From: RYN-230 sp963717125
GTDB taxonomy: Bacteria > Actinomycetota > Actinomycetes > Streptosporangiales > Streptosporangiaceae
DNA: 64,000 nucleotides
Assembly: GCA_963717125.1 (NCBI GenBank)
Contig: CAVQVG010000020.1
Coordinates: 496,001 to 560,000, forward strand
Reading direction: 5' to 3'
How positions within the stretch are numbered: position 1 is the stretch's first letter; each line of letters starts with the position of its first letter. The notes beneath the pieces were generated by a model, which saw only the letters and a list, made by a program, of their open reading frames with translations, was not told the origin of the DNA and ran no database searches. Below, piece after piece: positions 33,918-42,445 of this stretch. Position numbers and translations under genes: made by a program.

Positions 33918-34499
33918 ATGGAGGACGCCGCGTTCATGCCACGATCACAACTCACCAGCTTCGAGCACGTGCTGCTCGGCATGATCTTCATCCAGCCGTC
34001 CAGCGGCTACGACCTCAAGCGCCGGTTCGCGACCAGCCCGATGGGCGTGTACCAGCCGAGTTCTGGCGCGCTCTACCCGGCGCTGGAGCGGCTGGAGCGG
34101 CGCGGGCTGCTCAGCTCGGAAACGCTCCAGCCTGCCGCTGGCGGGCGGTCGCGGCGGGTCTACCGGCTCACCGGGGACGGGCGCCAGGCCCACCTCGGCT
34201 GGGTCCGTGAGCCGGTGCACCCGGAGACCGTCTCCCAGGACCTCGGCATGCACGTGCTGCGCTTCGTGATGATGGCGGACGTTCTGCCGGAGGACGAGGT
34301 GCTCGGCTTCCTGGCCAGCCTGCGCGCCGCGCTGGCTGGGTTCGTGGCCGTGCTGGAGCAGGTCAGCGCCGACCCGGAGCTCGCTGCCCACCCAGGGGCC
34401 CGGCTGGCCGTCGAGCACGGCCTCGCGGTGCACCGGGCCAGTCTGGCCTGGACCGGGCAGGCGATCAGCACACTGGCCGGAGGCACCGCGGCTGGCTGA
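33918..34499 (+). CDS. PadR family transcriptional regulator
   Basis: 193 residues (or 187 from the second ATG at 33936, MPRSQLTSFEH). PadR winged helix is at the N-terminus (VLLGMIFIQPSSGYDLKRRF, YQPSSGALYPALERLERRGLL), with a C-terminal dimerisation helix region. Probably represses the divergent membrane protein gene and itself. Confidence 0.85.
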   Translation: MEDAAFMPRSQLTSFEHVLLGMIFIQPSSGYDLKRRFATSPMGVYQPSSGALYPALERLERRGLLSSETLQPAAGGRSRRVYRLTGDGRQAHLGWVREPVHPETVSQDLGMHVLRFVMMADVLPEDEVLGFLASLRAALAGFVAVLEQVSADPELAAHPGARLAVEHGLAVHRASLAWTGQAISTLAGGTAAG

Positions 34500-34535
34500 C
34501 CGGGCGCTCCAGGACGCGGATTCCGCACCGGTCGG

Positions 34536-34886
34536 TCACACCACGACGCCGCCGCCGTTGACGGTTCCGGCCGCGGAATGGGCGATGATAATCGCCTCTA
34601 CCGCAGCCGGGTCGTCCGGGGTGATGAACGGCAGGATGTGGTGGCCGGTGTCCAGCACCAGGCCAGTGTCTTTGGACGGCCGGTGCGGATCGAGGCTGGC
34701 CCAGTACCGCAACGTAGTGCTGCCCCAGATCCGGCCCCGCCCGGTGAACGTGCCCACCACCACCCGGCGGATCTGCTGGATGGAACGGTAGGGAATGCGC
34801 TTAGTGCCCCACGGGAAGTAGTAGCCGCGGATCACTATGGCATCGGCCGTGCATTCGATCCAGCGGTCCCGGTACAAAGCGCTCAT
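34536..34886 (-). CDS. Conserved hypothetical protein, PH-like
   Basis: 116 residues from the ATG at MSALYRDRW; CATAAT lies six nt upstream, suggesting a leaderless mRNA. Beta-rich with a pleckstrin-like pattern (WIECTADAIVIRGYYFPWG, IPYRSIQQIRRVVVGTFTG, DTGHHILPFITPDDPAAV). Function unknown. Confidence 0.6.
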   Translation of the reverse strand: MSALYRDRWIECTADAIVIRGYYFPWGTKRIPYRSIQQIRRVVVGTFTGRGRIWGSTTLRYWASLDPHRPSKDTGLVLDTGHHILPFITPDDPAAVEAIIIAHSAAGTVNGGGVVV

Positions 34887-35019
34887 GCGCTCATTATGTG
34901 CCCGGCACGAAGCGGGGCCGCCCTGCTCGGTGACGTAACTGGCCGGCACGTGGCCTTCCGGCTCGTATCTCCGGCCTGACGCTGGCCCCGGCGCGGCGCG
35001 GACGTATTTCCGGAAGAAT

Positions 35020-36279
35020 GTGCGATTCTGGGTGCCCGTGAGCTGGAATGCCCATATCCGCAGCCGCTCTGACATCGTGGATTCGCGTCGGCTCATCCTC
35101 GTGGTGGTAGCGGTGATGCTGGTTTTCGTCGGCTTGGTCGTGGCCTGGATCGGCCAGGGCGCGGCGGCCGCGATGTCCGGGACACCCGGGGTGGCCTGGG
35201 CGCTGTCCCCCGGCTCGAACACCGTGGCCGTCCGGATGACCCCGGGCAGCGGGCCCTACGGCCGCCGGATCGTGGCCCGCAGCCGTCTCGTGGTGTCCGG
35301 GGGCGGGCTGACCAGGCAGTCCCCGGATGGCGCGGCGATCCGGGTACCCGTCCAGCCCGGCACCCGGACCCGGCTGCTGGTCCAGGTGCAGGGGCCGCGG
35401 CCGGAACAGCGGACGCTGACCGTGGCCGTGCCGCGGGTGCTGCGGGTCAGCCGGTCCCGGCGTGCCGCGTCCGGCCTGATCATCTCGGTGTCCAGCCCAC
35501 TGCGCCGCCGGGCACCCCGGCCGCTGTGCGGCAAGGACACGGTCAGCTTCCCAGCCGCCCGGGTGGTCGCCGTGGCCAGCGGCCCGGCCCCGTGCCGGTC
35601 GGCGCTGCGGGTGACGGCCCGGGACGGTGAGCAGGCCGCGGTCCGGGTGACCATCCCGGCCATGCACGAGATCCCGGTCTACTCCTTCGCCAACCCGGCC
35701 CACCGGGCCATCTACATCACCGTGGACGACGGCTGGACGCCGAGCCGCAAGGTGCTGGACCTGATGCGGCAGACCCGCCTGCCGGTGACCGCGTTCCTCA
35801 TTCTGCAGGCCGCGGAGCGGAACCTGCCGTACTGGCGGGCGTTCGTCGCGGCGGGCGGGACGGTCGGGGACCACACCGTGTCCCATCCCAACTTGACCAA
35901 GGTGAGCCTGCGCGAGGCCACCACGCAATGGGGGCAGGCCAGGGTCGGCCTCGGCCGGCTGCTCGGCCACACACCGGTCATGGGGCGACCGCCGTACGGG
36001 GCGTTCGACCGGACCGTGGAGGCGGCGGCCTTCCGGGGCGGCCTGAACGCCCTGGTCGGCTGGAGCGCCACGGTGGGCAGCACCGGCGGCGTCCGAACCT
36101 GGGACGGCCGGAAGCTGGAGCCCGGCGAGATCGTGCTGCTGCACTGGGTGCCGGGGCTGGGCCACCAGATGGTCCGGTTGCTCCAGACCATCCACGCCCA
36201 GCACCTGAACCCCACGCCGCTGACCCCGGCCGACTTCGCCGGGGTCGCGCCGCAGCGCCGCTCGCTCGACGGCGACTAA
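35020..36279 (+). CDS. Membrane-anchored polysaccharide deacetylase
   Basis: 419 residues. One N-terminal membrane helix (RRLILVVVAVMLVFVGLVVAW), a beta-rich linker region, and a C-terminal NodB-homology domain from about residue 228: YITVDDGWTPS (metal Asp pair), DHTVSHPNLTK (His-x3-His metal ligands), RPPYGAFD, and LLHWVPGLGH. It would deacetylate a cell-wall or capsular polysaccharide outside the membrane. The start codon is uncertain (several GTGs before the helix). Confidence 0.8.
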   Translation: MRFWVPVSWNAHIRSRSDIVDSRRLILVVVAVMLVFVGLVVAWIGQGAAAAMSGTPGVAWALSPGSNTVAVRMTPGSGPYGRRIVARSRLVVSGGGLTRQSPDGAAIRVPVQPGTRTRLLVQVQGPRPEQRTLTVAVPRVLRVSRSRRAASGLIISVSSPLRRRAPRPLCGKDTVSFPAARVVAVASGPAPCRSALRVTARDGEQAAVRVTIPAMHEIPVYSFANPAHRAIYITVDDGWTPSRKVLDLMRQTRLPVTAFLILQAAERNLPYWRAFVAAGGTVGDHTVSHPNLTKVSLREATTQWGQARVGLGRLLGHTPVMGRPPYGAFDRTVEAAAFRGGLNALVGWSATVGSTGGVRTWDGRKLEPGEIVLLHWVPGLGHQMVRLLQTIHAQHLNPTPLTPADFAGVAPQRRSLDGD

Positions 36280-36289
36280 GGTTCGACAT

Positions 36290-37303
36290 GTGACGCTCAG
36301 CGATTTCCCGCGTTACCCGCTGCTGTTCGGGCCCTCCCCCATTCACCGGCTGGACCGGCTGACCGAGTACCTCGGCGGGGCCGCGGTGTGGGCCAAGCGG
36401 GAAGACTGCAACTCCGGGCTGGCCTACGGCGGGAACAAGATCCGGAAGCTGGAGTACCTGGTCCCGGACGCGCTCCAGCAGGGCGCCACCCACCTGGTGT
36501 CGATCGGCGGGGTGCAGTCCAACCACACCAGGCAGGTGGCCGCGGTCGCGGCCAGGCTGGGCCTCAAGGCCCGGCTGGTCCAAGAGAGCTGGGTGGACTG
36601 GCCCGATGCGGTGAACGACCGGGTGGGCAACATCCTGCTGTCCCGCATCATGGGGGCCGAGGTGGAGCTGGTCGAGGCCGGTTTCGGCATCGGCATCAAG
36701 TCGAGCTGGGAGCTGGCGCTGGAGGACGTCCGCGCCGGGGGTGGCGTGCCGTACCCGATCCCGGCCGGCGCGTCGGACCACCCGCTGGGCGGTCTCGGCT
36801 TCGCCAACTGGGCCTACGAGGTGCAGCAGCAGGAACGTGAGCTGGGCGTGTTCTTCGACACGATCATCGTGTGCAGCGTCACCGGGTCCACCCATGCCGG
36901 GATGATCGCCGGCTTCGCCGGGCAGGACCGGCCACGCCGCGTGCTCGGCATCGACGCCTCGGCCACCATCGACGAGACCCGGGCCCAGGTGACCAAGATC
37001 GCGCAGGACACCGCGGCGCGGATGGGCCTTGGCCGCCCGCTGAGCGACGACGAAATCACCGTGCTGGACGGCTGGGCCGGCGACTACTACGGCATCCCGG
37101 TGCAGTCCACCCTGGACGCGATCCGGCTCACCGGCCGCCTCGAGGGCATGATCATCGACCCGGTGTACGAGGGCAAGTCCATGGCCGGCCTCATCGACCT
37201 GATCCGCACCGGCGAGATCAGCCGGGACTCCACCGTGCTCTACGCCCACCTCGGCGGCCAGCCCGCGCTGAACGCCTACAGCGCCCTGTTCAAGAACGGA
37301 TGA
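36290..37303 (+). CDS. acdS: 1-aminocyclopropane-1-carboxylate deaminase
   Basis: 337 residues, the normal length. A PLP enzyme that opens ACC to 2-oxobutyrate and ammonia. PLP lysine is Lys50 in YGGNKIRKLEYL; the residues that separate true ACC deaminases from D-cysteine desulfhydrases (Tyr294, Glu295 and Leu322 in the Pseudomonas enzyme) are matched by Tyr293, Glu294 and Leu321 in PVYEGKS and YAHLGGQ. TAAGGT lies seven nt before the GTG, so the mRNA is probably leaderless. ACC deaminase lowers plant ethylene, which hints at a plant- or rhizosphere-associated host. Confidence 0.9.
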   Translation: MTLSDFPRYPLLFGPSPIHRLDRLTEYLGGAAVWAKREDCNSGLAYGGNKIRKLEYLVPDALQQGATHLVSIGGVQSNHTRQVAAVAARLGLKARLVQESWVDWPDAVNDRVGNILLSRIMGAEVELVEAGFGIGIKSSWELALEDVRAGGGVPYPIPAGASDHPLGGLGFANWAYEVQQQERELGVFFDTIIVCSVTGSTHAGMIAGFAGQDRPRRVLGIDASATIDETRAQVTKIAQDTAARMGLGRPLSDDEITVLDGWAGDYYGIPVQSTLDAIRLTGRLEGMIIDPVYEGKSMAGLIDLIRTGEISRDSTVLYAHLGGQPALNAYSALFKNG

Positions 37304-37315
37304 GGTCAAGAACCG

Positions 37316-37450
37316 ATGACCGGCATGCCGCCAGACGAGCCGCCCGTGCAGGGCGAGGACGAAACCGACCTCGGCTGGGGCGACCAGCCCGACCCCGACG
37401 ACGACGAGCGCTACACTCGCGACCGCCCACCCCACTGGGACTCCCCCTAG
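37316..37450 (+). CDS. Small acidic protein ending in a DRPPHWD motif
   Basis: 44 residues, very acidic (GEDETDLGWGD, PDPDDDERYTRDRPPHWDSP). It begins 12 bp after acdS, on the same strand. Short acidic proteins with this ending are familiar in actinomycetes (recollection, not a search). It is convergent with the PCMT-type methyltransferase; a substrate relation is possible but unproven. Confidence 0.6.
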   Translation: MTGMPPDEPPVQGEDETDLGWGDQPDPDDDERYTRDRPPHWDSP

Positions 37451-37484
37451 CCCGGATCCGGACTGCGCACCGGCGGCGCGCCGG

Positions 37485-38645
37485 TCAGCTGGCTGGGATG
37501 TGGGCTTGCCAGCGGCCGCGCCGGAGATGAAGGCCCCCGTCTGGGGCGATGGTGACTCTGGCCCCATAACCGGGCAGCGACCCGTCCCGGAGCCAAGTCT
37601 GGCGCAGGTCATCCAGGATGTCCCACAGGGATTGGGGGCCGGATTGGTGGACAACCGGCGGGCCATCGCCAGTGCCGGTGGCGCGTGCCCAGGATCCGTC
37701 GGGGTGCAGTATCCAGGCTGTGTGCTGTCCCGCAGGCGAATTCTCATAGTGGTGCTGGACGCCGGGCAGGGTGACGCCGAGCGTGGAATACAGCTCCCAT
37801 GCCTCGGTGACGTTGACCACGGGGTAACGGCCAGTGCTGATGTGCTCGCCCGGGGCCTCGCGGAGGGCGGCGAACCGTTCCAGCACACCCAGCGGGTAGT
37901 CCTGGCTGGTGCGGGTGGGCATAAACCCGGCCCGGTCCCACTCCGTGACACCAGACGCCCCGCCATCGGGTGTCTTGTCCGCCGTGACGATCAGATTGGT
38001 CCCAGCGATCGTGGTGACCAGCCGACCATCCGGCCGCAGCGCAGCAAGCCAGCTTGCCGGGATCGGGCGGACCGCGACGGTGGACACGATCCTGTCGTAA
38101 CTGCCAGGCAGGGGGCCGGTCGCGTCACAGGTGATCACCTCCGGATGCAGCCCAGTGCCATCCAGGCGTTCCGCGGCCGCCTTGGTCAGATACCCGTCCA
38201 CATCCACGCTGGTGACGTGCTGATCTCCCAGCCGCTTGGCCAGCAGTGCGCAGCCGTAGCCCGACCCGGTCCCCACATCCAGCACGTCCATGCCATCGGT
38301 GATCAAGGCGTGCCGGAACATCTGCACGACTAGGCTGGGCAGGGTCGCGGACGAGGTGGGCAGGCCGGCCGACCGGGCGCCCGGCTGTGCGTGGTCGGCG
38401 TGCAGCGGCCCAACCTGCGTGACCAGCGACCGGTTGCTGTAGACGGACTCCAGCCAGCCGTCAGGATCGGCCAGCCCCTCGCGCAGTTCCCAGACATCGG
38501 TACCGGGACCGTCTCCGGGCGCTGACCAGGCCCACCAGCGGGGCACAAACACATGCCGGGGCACGGCCGCAACCACGGGCCGCCAGCGTGACCCGGAGTG
38601 AGTGACCTCACCGGCGAGCCGGTCAGCGTGCGATTCCCAGTTCAC
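37485..38645 (-). CDS. PCMT-like methyltransferase of a peptide-maturation system
   Basis: 386 residues from a GTG immediately after the radical SAM stop (TGAGTG), so the two are coupled. SAM motif I is VLDVGTGSGYGCALLAKRLG, with VTSVDVDGYL; the region before it (YSNRSLVTQVG, LPTSSATLPSLVVQMF) is typical of isoaspartate methyltransferase relatives found with ATP-grasp and other ribosomal peptide maturases (TIGR04188-like). The C-terminal 150 residues are specific to this group. It probably O-methylates an Asp or C-terminal carboxylate of a peptide, possibly leading to aspartimide (family-level inference). Confidence 0.75.
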   Translation of the reverse strand: MNWESHADRLAGEVTHSGSRWRPVVAAVPRHVFVPRWWAWSAPGDGPGTDVWELREGLADPDGWLESVYSNRSLVTQVGPLHADHAQPGARSAGLPTSSATLPSLVVQMFRHALITDGMDVLDVGTGSGYGCALLAKRLGDQHVTSVDVDGYLTKAAAERLDGTGLHPEVITCDATGPLPGSYDRIVSTVAVRPIPASWLAALRPDGRLVTTIAGTNLIVTADKTPDGGASGVTEWDRAGFMPTRTSQDYPLGVLERFAALREAPGEHISTGRYPVVNVTEAWELYSTLGVTLPGVQHHYENSPAGQHTAWILHPDGSWARATGTGDGPPVVHQSGPQSLWDILDDLRQTWLRDGSLPGYGARVTIAPDGGLHLRRGRWQAHIPAS

Positions 38646-39358
38646 TCAGAGCTTCCTGGACGGGTTGCAGTCGTTGCTATCGGCGGGTGTACACGTCACA
38701 CAGGCATCCACCGGCGGCACCGAGGCCACTATCTCGCGCCACCGATCACCGTCCAGGATCTCACCCACCGCGGTGTCTTTCACGTTGCCTGCGACCAGGA
38801 ATCGGCCCAGCACGCATGGGGTGAGCTGGCCGTCCATCCCGATCGCGGCCCGATCGTGCCCGCACCGCCCGCACAGTTCGGAGATGTCTGGCTCCCGCCC
38901 GCCCGCGGCCCGGCCGACGCCGCGGGCACGGTCAACGCGCATGCTGGTCACGCCCAGAGCACGCAGTTCGGCCTTGGCCCCCTCGATGTCCTGGCCCGCT
39001 ACGGCTTCAACAATGCCGGCCCGCAGCGAGATGCCGCGCCGCACTGCTTCGCGGATGTTGGCTGTGGTCCGCGCGTGGCCAGCGCGTACCGCACCAGCCG
39101 GGGCAGGTCAGGGTCCAGGGTCGGCTCACCGCCGATGTACTGCACCGTCTCCACGCCCAACGCTGCTGCCTGGTCGATCACCCGTTCCCAGTCCTCGGGT
39201 GTCATTGCCCCTCGGCCCGCGTGCGGACCACTTTCTGAATAGCAGTGCACGCATGTGAGCTGGCAGAACTGTGTAATCTCCAATTCCAAAAACGAAGGGA
39301 TGCCGTCGCGGGGCGCCCGCGCTGTTGCCAACTCTCTCGCTATAACCGTTGTTGTCAC
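38646..39358 (-). pseudogene. Radical SAM/SPASM peptide maturase, interrupted by apparent internal deletion
   Basis: The GTG start has GGAGGG six nt upstream. The N-terminal part carries the 4Fe-4S triad Cys32/36/39 in FCQLTCVHCYSESGP and TVQYIGGEPTLDPDLPRL. The frame then changes near 39083. The downstream frame reads HARTTANIREAVRRGISL and a SPASM-like C-terminus (CGRCGHDRAAIG, LTPCVLGRF, VTCTPADSNDCNP). YALA joins directly to HART, whereas related enzymes have about 40 residues between these points, so about 110-130 bp appear to be missing. The product would be truncated as drawn. Confidence 0.7.
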
Positions 39359-39459
39359 TGCTGAACCCTCCGTATCCCATATCCTGGTCCATCACCGCTG
39401 GCGTAACCGTCACTCGGTGACGTACGGCACCGGGCGATTCCACAGATCTCCACTGCCGA

Positions 39460-39576
39460 TCAAGGGAAGCCGTTCCCGAGTCGCACCCACACATATTTGC
39501 CGCCCCAGCCTGGGACGGCAAGCCCGCACGCGGCTATGGCGGAACCGCCGATGTGGTGGCGTACGCCCGTGGGCAT
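39460..39576 (-). CDS. Candidate RiPP precursor peptide
   Basis: 38 residues, 101 bp upstream of the radical SAM gene on the same strand. Segments: MPTGVRHHIGG, SAIAACGLAVPG, WGGKYVWVRLGNGFP. A small hydrophobic leader-like first half is followed by an aromatic- and Gly-rich end with two Trp and one Tyr, good acceptors for radical SAM crosslinks. In-frame GTGs at 39582 and 39588 are alternative starts. No strong Shine-Dalgarno, so the call rests on position and composition. Confidence 0.45.
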   Translation of the reverse strand: MPTGVRHHIGGSAIAACGLAVPGWGGKYVWVRLGNGFP

Positions 39577-39633
39577 GGACACCAGCACGTGTGATCCGGC
39601 CGGATCAGGCCCAGCGGGACTGATGCCTGCTAG

Positions 39634-40716
39634 CTACGCGCGGCCAAACCTGACTGAAACCCGCTCGGTTCTGACTGGCTCCCGGGGCAGGGATTGGCCG
39701 TGAAAGTACCGCCAGATGAGCCTGCCGGCCCCCTGCGGTTCGCTTACGGCTGAGCCCAGCCGGTTGGTAGCCGTCATAATCCCGGCTTGTAAACTCCACG
39801 CGACCAGGCCGATACGGTGCTCTGACAGATAGCGCAGGTACTCGGAAACCATCTGGGTCAACCGGGGCCAGTAGTAGCCGCCCATGAAGTTCACGAACTC
39901 GCCGTCCACGACCGGGATGTGCTCGCGCGACAGGTAACCGAAGGCCTGGTCCCAGGTGGATGGCCCTACCGGCGCCTGCCACGGCCATGGGGAACCGGGA
40001 TGGTGGAAACTGTAGACGATGCCTTGCCCGTGCAGGCGCGGAACCCCGCCGAGGGTGGAACCCCACCGGATGCCTTCCACCCAGAGCTGGTTCCGCGAGC
40101 CGCTGCGCCGCACGTAGTCCACGAGCGGCTGGAATGCCGCATCCCACTGCTGCCAGTCGCAGAACCGGGGCTCATTGAACAGGTCAAAGACCACCCGGGG
40201 GTTGTGCCCGTAGTAATGGGCCAGGTAGCGCCAGAAGGAGTACGTCGCCCGCGTGGGCAGATTCTCGTTGGCGGGAAAGCCGGTGCTTACCTCGGTCTGC
40301 GCGTTCAAGATCACCGTAAGGTGCCAGCGCAGCGCGTAGGCCACCAGGCGGCGGACATCGGCCAGGTACCCCGGGGAGAGCTTCCGGCCAGCCTGTCCCA
40401 CCAGTTTGTCCTGCACGATCTGGATCCTGACGGCATTGGCCCCCCACCCACGGGCAGCGCGGATCTGCGCGCGTGCCGATCTCGTGAACACGACGTAGTT
40501 CGTCAGGGTGGCCAGTGTGATGCCCTTGATCCGGTCGGGCTGCGGATAGGCGGCGCAGGACTGGACTGGGCAGATCCGGTCGGGCCGTAATAGCGCGCCG
40601 CGGCCGCTGCCGGCGGCGGGGTGCAGGATGAGGTACACGGCGACTAACGCCGTGGTGACGGCCATGGCCGCGTCGGCCAGAATGCTGTGCCGGCCGGTAG
40701 GCCAGCTAACACGCAC
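39634..40716 (-). CDS. Membrane-anchored glycoside hydrolase family 5 protein
   Basis: 360 residues. An N-terminal signal anchor (MAVTTALVAVYLILHPAAG) exports the catalytic domain. GH5 landmarks: NAVRIQI, acid/base Glu in VVFDLFNEPR, YSFHHPG, and nucleophile Glu in VVDGEFVNF. Probably an endoglucanase-type enzyme acting outside the cell. It ends just before the candidate precursor peptide. Confidence 0.85.
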   Translation of the reverse strand: MRVSWPTGRHSILADAAMAVTTALVAVYLILHPAAGSGRGALLRPDRICPVQSCAAYPQPDRIKGITLATLTNYVVFTRSARAQIRAARGWGANAVRIQIVQDKLVGQAGRKLSPGYLADVRRLVAYALRWHLTVILNAQTEVSTGFPANENLPTRATYSFWRYLAHYYGHNPRVVFDLFNEPRFCDWQQWDAAFQPLVDYVRRSGSRNQLWVEGIRWGSTLGGVPRLHGQGIVYSFHHPGSPWPWQAPVGPSTWDQAFGYLSREHIPVVDGEFVNFMGGYYWPRLTQMVSEYLRYLSEHRIGLVAWSLQAGIMTATNRLGSAVSEPQGAGRLIWRYFHGQSLPREPVRTERVSVRFGRA

Positions 40717-40816
40717 TGAACACCACCGCTGCCACCTTTCGCGCCATTAAGAGCACGACCGTTTCCAGTTCATCTTTCAGGTAATCCTGGCATTAGGCCC
40801 ACAAGAGAAGATACAC

Positions 40817-40829
40817 CCGTGTCACACGG
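40817..40829. promoter_or_regulatory. Short palindrome upstream of the GH5 gene
   Basis: CCGTGT, C, ACACGG (6-1-6), within an AT-richer stretch 100 bp before the GH5 start. GTCACACG recurs at 40884-40891. No adjacent regulator; candidate only. Confidence 0.35.
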
Positions 40830-40933
40830 CGGACATGTCATTTATGCCATTTCACATAAAAGGCACATGCCGCTTGTACCTGAGTCACACGAGCCGGGCG
40901 GCGGAAGCCTCGGCGCGGCGGGGCTGAGCCCGG

Positions 40934-42364
40934 CTAACTACCGGGCCGGGCGAACGCGTATTCGTAGTCGTTGTCCGAGCCGATGTAGAGGCGCCCGTCG
41001 GCCACCGCCGGTGCGGACTGGATCGCGCTGCCGGTGCTGAAGTCCCAGAGCTGGCTGCCGGTGGCCGCGTTCAGCGCGTACACGTTCCCGTCGCCGGTCC
41101 CGAAGTAGACCACCCCGTCGGCGACCGCGGGATCGGACTGCATCTCCACGGGGCTCAGGTTGAACGCCCATAGGTTGCCGGCGGTGGCCGCGTCCGTGGC
41201 GTACACGCTGCCGCTGGCGGCCCAGTAGACGACCCCGTTAGCCACGGCCGGCGCGGCGTCGACCGCCCCGTTGCTGTCCTGGATGTCCCAGATCCGCTTG
41301 CCGGTGGCCGCGTTGAACGCGAGAAGATCACCGACGTCGGTGTGATCGGTGCCGAGGTAGACGACGCCGTCCGCGACCGCCGGGGAAGAGACGGCATAAC
41401 CGGGCAGCAGAGCGTGCCACAGCCTGGCCCCGGTGGCCGCCTTCAGCGCGTACAGCATGCCAGGTTCCCCGGGGACGTACACCACCCCGTCCGCCCCCAC
41501 CGCCACGGAGGCGGCGACCTCGGTGTCCAGCTTCACCCGCCATCGCCTGGCCCCGGTGGCCGCGTTGAACGCGTAGACCGTGCCGTTCACCGCGGCGACG
41601 TACACCGTCCCGTTCCGCACCGCCAGCGAGCCGAAGACAGCGGTGCCGGTGCGGTACATCCACCGCCGGGCCCCGGTGGCGGCGCTGAGCGCGTACACCC
41701 GGCTGCCTTCCGACCCAACATAGACCGCCCCGCCGACCACGGCCGGGGAGGATCCGATAGCGCCGTCGGTGTGGAACACCCATCGCCGCGCCCCGGTGGC
41801 CGCGTTCAGCGCGTACACCGCGCCGTTCAGCGAGCCCACGTAGGCCACCCCGTTCACCACCGCCGGGGAGGAGAACACCTCGTTGCCGGTGTCAAAGCGC
41901 CAGGCCAGGGCGAGCCCGGGCACGGCCGACGTGGACAGCACGTTCTCGGCTGAGTTGTATCCGGTGCGCGCGGGCCCGTAGCCGTACTGCGCCCAGTTGG
42001 TGTGCACGGTGAACGTGGCGCCGGCGCGGCGGCCGGAACGCCGGCCCACCGCCCTGATCCGGTACGCGCCCGGAACGGTCCCGACCGGCACTTTGACCAG
42101 GACCCCGGAAAAGCTCCCGCTGCGGTTGGTGTGCCCGGCCGTCTGGTCGGTGGCATCGAACGAGATATTCACCGTCTCCCGGGCGGCGAATCCAGATCCC
42201 GACACCCGGACGGCCGTGCCCGGCGGCCCGCTGGTCACCGACAGCGCCACGTGCGTCCCGGCCGCAGTGCCGGGTACCGCCGCGACCGGCCCCGCGACGG
42301 CCACGCTGAGGCCGGCGGCTACGGCGAGGGCTAAGGCGAGCCGCGGAATTCCTGACGCCAGCAT
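40934..42364 (-). CDS. Secreted PQQ-like beta-propeller protein
   Basis: 476 residues from the ATG at MLASGIPRLALALAV with GGGGAGG upstream. Signal peptide (cleavage near VAAVPGTA), an Ig/TIG-like segment (VRVSGSGFAARETVNISFD), then about eight propeller blades of the PQQ/BamB repeat type, each with the pattern VYALNAATGARRW and SSPAVVNGVAYVGS. Extracellular; probably a binding or scaffold protein rather than an enzyme. Confidence 0.85.
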   Translation of the reverse strand: MLASGIPRLALALAVAAGLSVAVAGPVAAVPGTAAGTHVALSVTSGPPGTAVRVSGSGFAARETVNISFDATDQTAGHTNRSGSFSGVLVKVPVGTVPGAYRIRAVGRRSGRRAGATFTVHTNWAQYGYGPARTGYNSAENVLSTSAVPGLALAWRFDTGNEVFSSPAVVNGVAYVGSLNGAVYALNAATGARRWVFHTDGAIGSSPAVVGGAVYVGSEGSRVYALSAATGARRWMYRTGTAVFGSLAVRNGTVYVAAVNGTVYAFNAATGARRWRVKLDTEVAASVAVGADGVVYVPGEPGMLYALKAATGARLWHALLPGYAVSSPAVADGVVYLGTDHTDVGDLLAFNAATGKRIWDIQDSNGAVDAAPAVANGVVYWAASGSVYATDAATAGNLWAFNLSPVEMQSDPAVADGVVYFGTGDGNVYALNAATGSQLWDFSTGSAIQSAPAVADGRLYIGSDNDYEYAFARPGS

Positions 42365-42445
42365 GCCGACCTCCCCGCCCGGCTGCCCGGGACACGCCCA
42401 GAGCACCGGCCCCTCACCTTAACGCCCGCACCGTAGGGTGGCCAG

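Noticed and set aside
35978..37966. 662-codon open frame on the - strand over acdS
   Set aside because: Antisense to the deacetylase end, ACC deaminase and beyond; composition typical of shadows in very GC-rich DNA.
39126..39521. Minus-strand frame MDQDMGYGGFSSDNNGYSER over the radical SAM start, considered as a precursor peptide
   Set aside because: It runs through the radical SAM ribosome-binding site and coding region in another frame, with no stop near. The 38-residue frame at 39460-39576 is the better candidate.
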